Source: Saprospiraceae bacterium
Lineage (GTDB): Bacteria; Bacteroidota; Bacteroidia; Chitinophagales; Saprospiraceae
Length of the DNA: 64,000 nucleotides
Reading direction: 5' to 3'
NCBI GenBank assembly: GCA_026982695.1
Contig: JALSGS010000045.1
Location: 62,001-126,000, forward strand
Part shown: piece after piece, positions 7,144 through 15,647 of the stretch
Layout: each line of letters starts with the position of its first letter
Position numbering within the stretch: position 1 is the first letter of the stretch
The notes under the pieces: model-generated
Seen by the model: only the letters and a program-made list of their open reading frames with translations
Told to the model about the DNA's origin: nothing
The model's database searches: none
Program-made: the position numbers and the translations under genes

Positions 7144-9369
7144 TCAATCACTCAACAGCCAGTTCAACATTTCGTCGAGCAGGACAGCACGTTGTTCATC
7201 CCACGTATGCTGCGGTGCAACAGCTGGCTCGAAGCTGGCGTGCAATTGGGTCCACATCTGTTGCCGCTCGGCAGGCGTAAAATGTGAAAAAGCACGACGT
7301 AGCGAGGGCAATAGTTCTCGAAAGGCCTCAGAAGTAAGCTGGCTTACCCACTCGTCAAGTAGATGCCATAGGGCTCGATAATGCACCAATACCAAGCCCG
7401 ACCCATGGAGAAACCCCTCGAGCCACTGCGCCGTAGAAGCCAATGGCCATGAACCGGAAAGTGCCCACGCCATCCGGCGCGCCACTTCTTGAAACGCCAA
7501 ACGGCTTTTGTCGAACAGCAGGCGCAGTGCTGCGCCCCGCAACATAGGTGCTGCCCGCTCATGCACGCTGAGCTGATCTAAAGCCTCAAACCAAGCATTG
7601 CGATGTCGTGACTGAGGTAGTAACTGAATGGCTTGATGCGCGCGCAACAAGTTTGCAAAAAATCCACGCGACGCTTCTTCATCGAGTTGGACACAAGCTG
7701 CAGACAATCCGATGCACAGACGCGGCACCAGCTCATCGATCACAGCCAATACAGCTTGACGATCCGTTTGTCGAGTATGCCCATAGCGCACTACAGAGAC
7801 CAGTGCAGGTAAGCCCTCCAAGAAGTGGGTTATGTCCGTAGTAAGTGCTGCACTTTGCTGCAAGCGAGGCACTAGTGCATGCCACACATCGCGCAAGTCG
7901 GCCAACAAAGCCTGCTGTACTAAAGGTACAAGCGCAGGCAATGTATCAGCCTGCTTGGCCTGATGGAGCAAAGCCTGATGGGCTGCTTCCCACACGGTGG
8001 ACCCCCACACGGAAGCCTCAATGATCTGTAAGCTCAACTCGGGTCGCCAATGCATGTGCCATGCTTCGCCAAAGCTGCCCTTGCGCGTGCCTTTTTGTGC
8101 CGTGCGCAGCTCAGCCCAATCAATGCCCAAGATGGTGAGCCGATGCAATAGCACGCTTGCTGCCAGATTGATGGGTTTGCGCAGATCGAGAGTGAGCGTA
8201 TGCGGCTCGGGCTCGCCCCAATACTTGCTCAGACGTGCCGACTTAATGGCCTTTTGCAAATCAGCTTGCAAAGGTGTATGAGGCAACTCAGACGGCACGC
8301 GCCCTGTCTTGTCGCCTATTACGAGCTGCTGTTCGATGAGCTGCAAGCGTATCGCCTGCCCCTGGCCCAATACGGCCAACGCTGCTTCTGTGAGCTCGTC
8401 AATACCCGGCAATGCCAGTTGGCGCAATGCCGCCAATGATTGGGCCAAACGCACAGCCTCAAGGGCATGGGCGGTAGAGGCATCCCAACCTTGCTGCCGC
8501 ATCAAACGCGCCACGCGCACCATCCAGCGCACAGTAGCCTGATCGCGCTGCTGAAAGAGTAACTCATACCAGGCCGGCGAGCGCACGCCTGCGCCATAGC
8601 CACTGCTTGTAGCCAGCCGCAGGTAGGTCCAAGGCACCCAAGTAGCTGCAGTTTTCACTTTCTTGAGGCCTCTGAGCAGTGCATTATCAGGTGCGGCGGG
8701 GCGGCTATCTACATCGGCCAAGGCAGGGGCATGCCAAGCACCACACACTACGGCAATGCGCTCGAATCCCTCTTTTAGCACGCGCCGCAGGGTGCGCCGC
8801 ATCCAGGCTTCGCGCAACAAGGTTTCTGGCAGCTCTTCGGCAGCAGTTTCCTGGCGCAGCTCTTGCATCAGCTCGAGAATAAGGTCGAACGTCTGTCCAT
8901 CGTATTCTCGGCTTTCGAACGTGGCCTCCCACCAGCGCTCACCATCGGTATAGCCCGCCAGACGCGCCAAATAGCCCAAAGGGTCCTGCCGTATAGCTGC
9001 ACGCTCTGGATCCGATTTGCCGAAAGGCAAAACTGCCTGGTACTCCTTTTGCCGCAAGGCAAAAGCGATGCCCATAGGCAAGTCCATGAAACGCACTGGC
9101 AAATTGTGCCGCTGGGCAAACAACAACGCCTGCCACTCAGGCGAAAAAGCAGCAAAGGGGAAAAAGCTGGCTTGCGCAAAATCTTTTGGATTGTACACCA
9201 ACATGGCTACCGGTGGGTGCAAGGCCTCGTGGCCCACCCATGTCGCCATGGATACGGCATCAGCAGGCGCCTCGATCACGAGTACTTCAGGTGCGAAAGC
9301 GCGCAAAGCACGCAAGAGCGCCTTTGCTGATCCCGGCCCGTGATGGCGTATGCCGAAAACGCGTATCAT
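7144..9369 (-). CDS. DUF5682 family protein
   Basis: 741-residue cytoplasmic protein beginning with the signature RVFGIRHHGPGSAKALLRAL and EVLVIEAPADA, which I recognise as DUF5682. No enzyme function is established to my knowledge. In many genomes the family sits beside a MoxR-type AAA ATPase and a von Willebrand factor A protein; neither is present here. Visible content: a histidine-rich N-terminal block, a VCGAWHAPAL motif near residue 210, then a long, mostly helical region rich in Leu, Ala and Gln. No signal peptide or membrane segment. It lies alone between lpxH and a permease gene, with a 318-base gap upstream. Confidence 0.75.
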   Translation of the reverse strand: MIRVFGIRHHGPGSAKALLRALRAFAPEVLVIEAPADAVSMATWVGHEALHPPVAMLVYNPKDFAQASFFPFAAFSPEWQALLFAQRHNLPVRFMDLPMGIAFALRQKEYQAVLPFGKSDPERAAIRQDPLGYLARLAGYTDGERWWEATFESREYDGQTFDLILELMQELRQETAAEELPETLLREAWMRRTLRRVLKEGFERIAVVCGAWHAPALADVDSRPAAPDNALLRGLKKVKTAATWVPWTYLRLATSSGYGAGVRSPAWYELLFQQRDQATVRWMVRVARLMRQQGWDASTAHALEAVRLAQSLAALRQLALPGIDELTEAALAVLGQGQAIRLQLIEQQLVIGDKTGRVPSELPHTPLQADLQKAIKSARLSKYWGEPEPHTLTLDLRKPINLAASVLLHRLTILGIDWAELRTAQKGTRKGSFGEAWHMHWRPELSLQIIEASVWGSTVWEAAHQALLHQAKQADTLPALVPLVQQALLADLRDVWHALVPRLQQSAALTTDITHFLEGLPALVSVVRYGHTRQTDRQAVLAVIDELVPRLCIGLSAACVQLDEEASRGFFANLLRAHQAIQLLPQSRHRNAWFEALDQLSVHERAAPMLRGAALRLLFDKSRLAFQEVARRMAWALSGSWPLASTAQWLEGFLHGSGLVLVHYRALWHLLDEWVSQLTSEAFRELLPSLRRAFSHFTPAERQQMWTQLHASFEPAVAPQHTWDEQRAVLLDEMLNWLLSD
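9016..9028 (-). repeat. Iterated word, copy 6 (reverse orientation, inside the DUF5682 gene)
   Basis: Exact TTTGCCGAAAGGC followed by AAA, so the full 16 bases form TTTGCC-GAAA-GGCAAA, a six-base-pair stem with a GAAA loop. The gene reads it as Pro-Phe-Gly-Lys. Confidence 0.9.
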
Positions 9370-9687
9370 ACACGACGAATGCTACTTGCTCAGTTGCAAA
9401 GCTCGCAAAGGCAAGGTGAATTGTGTGTGAAATGTCTTCAAGTGCTCCTTTTAGCAGTGGACAAGTGCCTGCAAGGACAAAGATGGCAAACAGCTTTTGG
9501 CATGAGTTAGATGCGAAATGCGAAGAAGCTTAAGTCATCCGCTTTTTCTATACCCCAGTTTTTGGCTACAGGCAGGCCGTTTTTTGATTGCTCAATAGGA
9601 AACCACTAAATAGCTTAAAAAAGGTCAAGGAAAAAACCATTGCTTTCCACCCATGAGCAGCCTATAGCGCCTATTACGGCGCTTGCC
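9370..9687. other. 318-base gap between the DUF5682 and permease genes
   Basis: No convincing gene. Near 9666-9683 a short inverted repeat (AGCGCC, six-base loop, GGCGCT) lies just past the stop of the permease gene and could help end its transcript, but no T run follows. The DUF5682 promoter should lie near 9400-9420 (TGCCTTTG on the minus strand), a one-base departure from the usual box. Confidence 0.4.
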
Positions 9688-10449
9688 TTATCCTATAAGG
9701 CCGAACAATTTGGCAACAGCCAGCAACACCATAATGACCAAGAGGCGATGCGCCCAAACATTGGCTCGTGGCCACTGACTGGCATAAGTCGCTGTAAGCC
9801 ACCCCCCAGCAGTTTGACCGATTGCCATCACCACACCTACCCTCCAGTCGATCAAGCCACGTGTGTGAAAAATGGCAATGACAATAATGGTGTATAAAGC
9901 AATGACAAAAGCCTTAATGGCATTGGCATCCATGAGGCTATAGCGCGCGCCCAGCACCATAACGGCTAAGAAGAACACCCCCATGCCCATTTGTATAAAA
10001 CCGCCATAGAAGCCCAAAGCCAAGAAAAGGGGCACGGCCATCCACATAGGCGGGCGGCGATGCATTTCTGTGGGGCGTAACCAGCGCTTGGGGTTCGCCA
10101 AAATGACGATGAGCATGAGCACCATCAGCCAGCTGAACACACTGCGAAATTGCGCATTGCTCACCTGCGTAGCCGTCCACACGCCAAAGATAGCCCCCAT
10201 CGTGATGAGCGCAATATAGCGGCCATCTCGATGCAAGTCGAGCATACCGTACTTCCAAAAAGCCCGACTCGCAGCAGCACTTTGGGTAAATACGCCAATG
10301 CGATTGGTGCCATTGGCCACATTGGGCGACAGCCCCAACACTTCAGTGAGGATGGTAAGCGTAATGGCCGAACCATTGCCTGCCAGCGTGTTGATACCTC
10401 CTGCCACAAAACCACCACCTACAGCCACAGCAAACTGCGTCCACGTCAT
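9688..10449 (-). CDS. Sulfite exporter TauE/SafE family permease
   Basis: Integral inner-membrane protein of the TauE/SafE (DUF81) family, about 253 residues, predicted to move sulfur-containing or other small organic anions. Family features: GGGFVAGGINTLAGNGSAIT near the N-terminus, NGTNRIGVF in the first repeat, and a second repeat with GFYGGFIQMGMGVFF. About eight hydrophobic segments. The frame extends to a GTG at 10458 overlapping mce, but the ATG at 10449, one base past the mce stop, is a natural coupled start. The close spacing says operon rather than shared substrate. Confidence 0.85.
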   Translation of the reverse strand: MTWTQFAVAVGGGFVAGGINTLAGNGSAITLTILTEVLGLSPNVANGTNRIGVFTQSAAASRAFWKYGMLDLHRDGRYIALITMGAIFGVWTATQVSNAQFRSVFSWLMVLMLIVILANPKRWLRPTEMHRRPPMWMAVPLFLALGFYGGFIQMGMGVFFLAVMVLGARYSLMDANAIKAFVIALYTIIVIAIFHTRGLIDWRVGVVMAIGQTAGGWLTATYASQWPRANVWAHRLLVIMVLLAVAKLFGLIG

Positions 10450-10450
10450 G

Positions 10451-10864
10451 TCATGCACTTTCGGGTTCGATGCTCTGGCACAACTCGATCAACACGCCAC
10501 CTGCACTCTTAGGGTGCACAAAGCACACCAGTTTGTTGTCGGCACCTTGGCGAGGTACTTCACTCAACAGCTGAAAGCCCTCGGCGCGTAGGCGTGCCAT
10601 CTCGGCGCGAATATCCGTCACTTCAAAAGCAATGTGATGAATGCCTTCGCCACGTCGGTCGATAAAACGCGCTATGGGGCTTTGTGAATGGGTCGCTTCG
10701 AGCAATTCGACCTTAGTAGGTCCTACCCGAAAAAAGGACGTGCGCACACCTTCGTGCGCTACCACTTCCTCCTTATAAGGTGCCACGCCCAGCAAGCGCT
10801 CATACAGCGCATTGGCGGCATCCAAATCTGATACGGCAATACCGATGTGTTCTACTTTTTGCAT
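10451..10864 (-). CDS. mce: Methylmalonyl-CoA epimerase
   Basis: Glyoxalase-fold (VOC) metalloenzyme that converts (2R)- and (2S)-methylmalonyl-CoA, linking propionyl-CoA with succinyl-CoA. 137 residues. Visible ligands: His7 in VEHIGIAV, the HHIAFEV histidines, and the glutamate in GVLIELCQ. The open frame reaches 10942, but the ATG at 10864 begins MQKVEHIGIAV, exactly the family start. Probably co-transcribed with the permease downstream. The mutase itself is not in the window. Confidence 0.93.
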   Translation of the reverse strand: MQKVEHIGIAVSDLDAANALYERLLGVAPYKEEVVAHEGVRTSFFRVGPTKVELLEATHSQSPIARFIDRRGEGIHHIAFEVTDIRAEMARLRAEGFQLLSEVPRQGADNKLVCFVHPKSAGGVLIELCQSIEPESA

Positions 10865-10966
10865 AAGCAAACAGTCAATTAAAGTGGATGGTGCCAGAAC
10901 GCTTCGCGGCGCAATAGTACAAACAGCGCGCTTTATCTCCACTGACTGCCCACCAAGTTGTGCGCC

Positions 10967-11827
10967 TCATTCCACTTCGATGCCGAAAATTTGCTTGGCT
11001 GCCGAACCGATGCCAAAGGAGATAACCGCTACGGCAAGCGAGATAAAGGCCATCTCTAAAAAGCGCCGACGAAACGACAAGTTTTTGGCTACCGAAATGT
11101 AATAATTGTACGATGCGATGATAAGGATTGTGGCTGTCAGCATAAATATCATGGCAATCTTGGGCTCTGCAATGAGAAAGTACGGCAATACCAGCACCAC
11201 CACTGTCAGGATATAAGCCACGCCTGTATAGATGGCCGAGGTCACGGGATTGACATCTTCTTGATCGGCTTCGCGCGAAGCTAAATAACCCGATGCCGCC
11301 ATACTCAGCGCCGCTGCCACACCCATCACTAAGCCCGTAGTGGCAATGATCAGGCTATTGTTGAAGGCAAAAGTCAGGCCGGCCAATGTACCCGTCAGCT
11401 CGACTAGGGCATCGTTGAGGCCCAACACAATGGCGCCAGCATAATTGAGGCTGGGATCTTCCAGTAAATCGATGAGCTTTTCTTCGTGCTCTTCTTCTTC
11501 CTTTCGGAAAACACGTGCTTCGGGATACTGATCAGCCACCCGATCGTAAAAGTCGAGCGCTTCGTGCTCACCGCGCTCCATCAGTCGCAGGGCAAAAGCC
11601 AAACCCAATATGCGCGCTAGGCCTACAAATAACACGATGGCCCACTTGTTAGGTGTCACCTCTTGTCCTGACACCTTTTTCCAAAAATTGTAGTGTCTTA
11701 GCTCTTGCTCGGCAATCTCCGAGAGTACTTTGCTGTTGTCGGGATTCTTCGCCAATTTTGCCAGGCGTGTATATATGTGGTATTCGGTAATCTCGTTGCG
11801 TTGTTGGTTGAGTATCGCCTTGTCCAT
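10967..11827 (-). CDS. Ferritin-like/VIT1 fusion, predicted membrane iron (or manganese) transporter
   Basis: 286 residues in two parts. Residues 1-140 form a rubrerythrin-like four-helix domain with carboxylate/histidine clusters (EITEYHIY, EQELRHYNFW, RGEHEALDFYD, EEEEHEEK) that could hold a di-iron site. Residues about 150-286 are a CCC1/VIT1 membrane domain with the signature LGLNDALVELTGTLAGLTFA and about five membrane segments. Fusions of this kind (MbfA-like) are known to export iron in other bacteria; that role is inferred here. The start at 11827 (MDKAILNQQ) is chosen over 11884. It lies 80 bases after carB on the same strand. Confidence 0.85.
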   Translation of the reverse strand: MDKAILNQQRNEITEYHIYTRLAKLAKNPDNSKVLSEIAEQELRHYNFWKKVSGQEVTPNKWAIVLFVGLARILGLAFALRLMERGEHEALDFYDRVADQYPEARVFRKEEEEHEEKLIDLLEDPSLNYAGAIVLGLNDALVELTGTLAGLTFAFNNSLIIATTGLVMGVAAALSMAASGYLASREADQEDVNPVTSAIYTGVAYILTVVVLVLPYFLIAEPKIAMIFMLTATILIIASYNYYISVAKNLSFRRRFLEMAFISLAVAVISFGIGSAAKQIFGIEVE

Positions 11828-11906
11828 ATGCTGACCTTTGGTTGGAAATGCAAACAATATCGAAAAAAAACAACTTCCTCCCATAAAGGTTGTACGGACG
11901 CCACAC

Positions 11907-14723
11907 TCAACGCGTAAGGTACATGTATCGCTGGCGATCCAGCTCGCGGAAGAACGGATCGGTCAGATCTTTGATAAAGCGAATCTCTTCTCCTGTAGAG
12001 CGCATTTCGGGCCCCAAGTTTTTGTCTACATTGGGAAATTTTTCAAAAGAGAATACCGGCACTTTGATGGCATAGCCTTTGGGTCTGGGCTGTATGTTGA
12101 AATCGCTCAGCTTGTGCGTGCCGAGCATCACTTTGGTGGCAATCTGCAAATAGGGCACGTCGTAGGCCTTAGCAATAAACGGCGTAGTGCGCGAAGCACG
12201 CGGATTGGCTTCAATGACGTACACCTTGTCGTCTTTTACGGCAAACTGCACGTTGAGCAAGCCCCGAATACTGAGGGCATGGGCCAGCTTTTCAGTGTAT
12301 TCCACCATAGTGTTCACGGCCTCCACACTCAAGCTATAGGTGGGCAACACGGCTGAGCTATCGCCCGAATGAATCCCTGCTGGCTCGATGTGCTCCATAA
12401 TGCCCATGATGTGCACCTGCTCGCCATCGCAGATGGCATCGATTTCCGCCTCTTTGGCCCTTTCCAGAAACTGATCGATGAGTATGCGGTTTTGCGGCAT
12501 GTGTTTAAAAATGCTCAACACGTGCCGCTCCAGCTCTTCATCATTGATGACAATGCGCATGCGCTGCCCGCCCAACACATAACTGGGGCGCACCAGCACC
12601 GGATAGGTCACTTCGTTGGCGATGTGCAGCGCTTCATCCACATCGTCGGCTACGCCGTATTTGGGATAGGGAATGTCGAGTCGTTTGAGCAAGTCGGAAA
12701 AAGCGCCGCGATCTTCGGCCAAGTCCATGTGTTCGAAGCTGGTACCTACGATGGGAATGCCGCGTTCATGAAAGGTCTTGGCCATTTTCAAAGCTGTCTG
12801 CCCTCCCAACTGAACGATGACGCCATCGGGTTGCTCCAAGTGGATGATTTCTTCTATGTGTTCCCAGAATATAGGCTCGAAATAGAGCTTGTCAGCCACA
12901 TCGAAGTCGGTAGAGACGGTCTCGGGGTTGCAATTGACCATGATGGCTTCGTAGCCCACATCCTTGATGGCCAGCAAGCCATGTACACAGCAGTAGTCAA
13001 ACTCAATGCCTTGACCGATGCGATTGGGCCCCGAGCCCAATACGATGATTTTCTTTCGGTCGCTGGGCTGACTTTCGTTTTCACCATCGAAAGTGGAATA
13101 GAAATAAGGCGTGTTCGACTCGAACTCAGCCGCACAGGTGTCCACAGTTTTGTACACTCGACGCAAGCCCAGCTCGATACGGCGTTGCGTCACTGCCTCC
13201 TCTCCTACGCGCAACAGCCACGCAATCTGCGCATCGGAGTAACCGGCGCGTTTGAGGCGCAAGAAAAACTCGCGCGGAATGTCTTCGGGCACGTTGTAGC
13301 GCATCAGCTCTTCTTCGAGTTTGACCAGCTCCTTGATCTGTCGGATAAACCACGGATCGATGCGCGTCAGCTTCTGGATGGTGCGCTCGGGCACGCCCAG
13401 GCGCAAGGCATCTTTGAGTCGGAAGATGCGATCTTCACTGGCGTGTTCGAGCCGATGCAAGATGTCTTCGGTACGGATCCACTCTTTGCGGTCAGCACCT
13501 AAGCCCATGCGTCCATTTTCGAGACTTTGGCAAGCTTTCTGCAGCGCCTCTTGAAAGCTACGGCCGATGCCCATCACCTCACCTACCGACTTCATCTGCA
13601 GGCCCAGACGCGTGTCAGCGCCGTGGAATTTCTCGAAATTCCAGCGCGGCATTTTGACAATCACGTAGTCGAGCGCGGGCTCAAACAGCGCCGAAGTGGT
13701 TTTAGTCACGGGGTTTTTCAACTCATCGAGCGTATAGCCCAATGCCAGCTTGGCAGCAATCTTGGCGATGGGATAGCCCGTAGCCTTGCTGGCCAAGGCC
13801 GAAGAACGACTCACACGCGGGTTGATTTCGATGACGATGAGCTCTTCGGTCTCAGGGTTGATGGCAAATTGGATATTGCATCCACCGGCAAAGTTGCCCA
13901 GTGAGCGCATAGCTAAAATAGCTTCATCGCGCATGCGCTGAAAAGCCGTATCCGACAACGTCATGGCTGGTGCCACGGTGATGGAGTCACCCGTATGGAT
14001 ACCCATAGGGTCGAGGTTCTCCACCGCACAAATGATGACGACATTGTCATGGGCATCGCGCAGTAGCTCCAACTCAAATTCTTTCCAGCCCAAGACTGCC
14101 TTTTCCACCAGCACTTCGTGAGTAGGCGACATGCTCAGGCCGCGCTTGAGCGCGTCGGGAAAATCCTCTTCGCGCATCACAAACGAACCGCCGCTGCCCC
14201 CCAAAGTGTAAGATGGCCGAATGACCAACGGAAAGCCAATCTTCTGCGCGGCTTCCATCCCTTCGAGATAAGAGTTGGCGATGTACGAAGGTGCTACACT
14301 TAAGCCCTTGCTCACCATCAGTTGGCGAAAGGCCTCTCTGTTTTCCGTCAGTTCGATGGCATCCAGATCTACGCCAATGAGACGCACACCGTATTTTTCC
14401 CAGATACCCAATTCGCCCGCTTCAATGGCAAGGTTAAGTGCTGTCTGGCCACCCATAGTGGGCAATACGGCATCGACCTTGTGTGCTTGCAAAATGTGTT
14501 CGATGCTCGCTACATTGAGTGGCATCAGATAGACGTGATCGGCCAAAATAGGGTCAGTCATAATGGTAGCCGGGTTGGAGTTGAGCAGGATGACCTCTAC
14601 ACCCTCTTCTTTCAAAGAGCGAATAGCCTGGCTGCCCGAATAATCGAACTCGCAAGCCTGACCAATGACGATGGGACCACTACCAATGATGAGGACAGAA
14701 CGGATAGACGTGTCTTTGGGCAT
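11907..14723 (-). CDS. carB: Carbamoyl-phosphate synthase large subunit
   Basis: Makes carbamoyl phosphate for arginine and pyrimidine synthesis. 938 residues with two ATP-grasp halves: SVLIIGSGPIVIGQACEFDYSG opens the first, and VLGSGPNRIGQGIEFDY opens the second. The protein stops shortly after the second ATP-grasp region (end RQRYMYLTR), about 130 residues short of the classical enzyme, so the C-terminal MGS-like allosteric domain is missing. The reading frame shows no damage, and I recall short CarB proteins as normal in many Bacteroidota, so this is probably native. The ATG at 14723 (MPKDTSIR) is preferred over an in-frame TTG at 14735. carA is not nearby. Confidence 0.95.
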   Translation of the reverse strand: MPKDTSIRSVLIIGSGPIVIGQACEFDYSGSQAIRSLKEEGVEVILLNSNPATIMTDPILADHVYLMPLNVASIEHILQAHKVDAVLPTMGGQTALNLAIEAGELGIWEKYGVRLIGVDLDAIELTENREAFRQLMVSKGLSVAPSYIANSYLEGMEAAQKIGFPLVIRPSYTLGGSGGSFVMREEDFPDALKRGLSMSPTHEVLVEKAVLGWKEFELELLRDAHDNVVIICAVENLDPMGIHTGDSITVAPAMTLSDTAFQRMRDEAILAMRSLGNFAGGCNIQFAINPETEELIVIEINPRVSRSSALASKATGYPIAKIAAKLALGYTLDELKNPVTKTTSALFEPALDYVIVKMPRWNFEKFHGADTRLGLQMKSVGEVMGIGRSFQEALQKACQSLENGRMGLGADRKEWIRTEDILHRLEHASEDRIFRLKDALRLGVPERTIQKLTRIDPWFIRQIKELVKLEEELMRYNVPEDIPREFFLRLKRAGYSDAQIAWLLRVGEEAVTQRRIELGLRRVYKTVDTCAAEFESNTPYFYSTFDGENESQPSDRKKIIVLGSGPNRIGQGIEFDYCCVHGLLAIKDVGYEAIMVNCNPETVSTDFDVADKLYFEPIFWEHIEEIIHLEQPDGVIVQLGGQTALKMAKTFHERGIPIVGTSFEHMDLAEDRGAFSDLLKRLDIPYPKYGVADDVDEALHIANEVTYPVLVRPSYVLGGQRMRIVINDEELERHVLSIFKHMPQNRILIDQFLERAKEAEIDAICDGEQVHIMGIMEHIEPAGIHSGDSSAVLPTYSLSVEAVNTMVEYTEKLAHALSIRGLLNVQFAVKDDKVYVIEANPRASRTTPFIAKAYDVPYLQIATKVMLGTHKLSDFNIQPRPKGYAIKVPVFSFEKFPNVDKNLGPEMRSTGEEIRFIKDLTDPFFRELDRQRYMYLTR

Positions 14724-14781
14724 GAAGCGATGCAATTTAGACGCCTGAGAAAGGCAGGTTGAGTTCGTTCCAAATTGCGCG

Positions 14782-14789
14782 CAAAGATA
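14782..14789 (-). promoter_or_regulatory. Bacteroidota-type -7 box for carB (TATCTTTG)
   Basis: Exact TAnnTTTG on the minus strand, about 58 bases before the carB start codon. No convincing -33 element. Confidence 0.55.
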
Positions 14790-14876
14790 GGCGATGCCGT
14801 GTTAATTTCTCACTGCACCTCACCCACTCTATTTGTATTTTACACAGATCGTACAAAAGGCACACTGAGGTCTCTC

Positions 14877-15647
14877 TCAACTATTTGTAAAGCCCCAGCC
14901 AATTGCGGCCAACATGCGACCTGTACGACCTCCTTCCTTGCGATGTGAGAAAAAGTCATAATTGTGTGCTGCGGTGCACCAGTAAGACACCTCAATTTGG
15001 TTGGAAGGCACACCACACGCCTCTAGCTGTGCCCTATTAGCAGCTTTAAGATCTACCAGCCACTTGCCCGGGTGTTTGCTTTGCTTTTTATGAGCTTGCG
15101 CAAAATGACGGGCCACTTCCGGTCCTACCTCAAACTGCTCAAACCCAATAGATGCGCCAATCCAGACATACAAATCAGCTGGCTGGCAGCCAAAACGGTG
15201 GTGCATGGCCTGCACCGTGCGAGCTGCTACCTGCTGTACGGTACCGCGCCAACCTGCATGTGCAGCAGCTACTACCTGGCGCTTCGGATCGAATAGCAGT
15301 ACAGGCACACAATCGGCCACCGTCACCGTAAGCAGCAAGCCAGGCTGATTGCTGACAAAAGCATCGCAGCCATCGTACTGACCCACTTGCGCCACAACCG
15401 CCACTTCAGCGCCGTGTACCTGATGGCCACCTGCTACTGCACAGACATCTACGCCCAACGCATCAAAAAAGCGACGACGATTTGCTCGCACGCGCTCAGG
15501 ATCGTCTGCCGTGTGTAGCCCCAGGTTGAGGCTGGCCCACGGCGCTGGACTCACGCCCCCATGACGCGTGCTCTGCACAGCGATGAGCCCCATTTGCCGA
15601 AAGGCCGTACTCCATGAAGGAGCTATCCACATGCGATGCTTCATCAA
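14877..15647 (-). CDS. pgeF: Peptidoglycan editing factor (YfiH/laccase-domain family)
   Basis: 256 residues of the DUF152/YfiH family, whose E. coli member removes wrongly incorporated L-serine from peptidoglycan precursors; other members act as purine nucleoside phosphorylase or adenosine deaminase. The metal-binding triad is visible: His in GGHQVHGAEV, Cys in VADCVPVLLFD and His in HAGWRG. The start ATGATG overlaps the stop of the radical SAM gene (15644-15647), so translation is coupled. Confidence 0.9.
   Translation of the reverse strand: MMKHRMWIAPSWSTAFRQMGLIAVQSTRHGGVSPAPWASLNLGLHTADDPERVRANRRRFFDALGVDVCAVAGGHQVHGAEVAVVAQVGQYDGCDAFVSNQPGLLLTVTVADCVPVLLFDPKRQVVAAAHAGWRGTVQQVAARTVQAMHHRFGCQPADLYVWIGASIGFEQFEVGPEVARHFAQAHKKQSKHPGKWLVDLKAANRAQLEACGVPSNQIEVSYWCTAAHNYDFFSHRKEGGRTGRMLAAIGWGFTNS
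15593..15605 (-). repeat. Iterated word, copy 7 (reverse orientation, inside pgeF)
   Basis: Exact TTTGCCGAAAGGC; pgeF, on the minus strand, reads it as Ala-Phe-Arg-Gln. Confidence 0.9.

Noticed and set aside
8863-9330. 155-codon plus-strand frame inside the DUF5682 gene
   Set aside because: Antisense shadow of a recognisable protein family.
12369-13502. 377-codon plus-strand frame opposite carB
   Set aside because: Antisense shadow of carB created by its codon pattern; no domain similarity.
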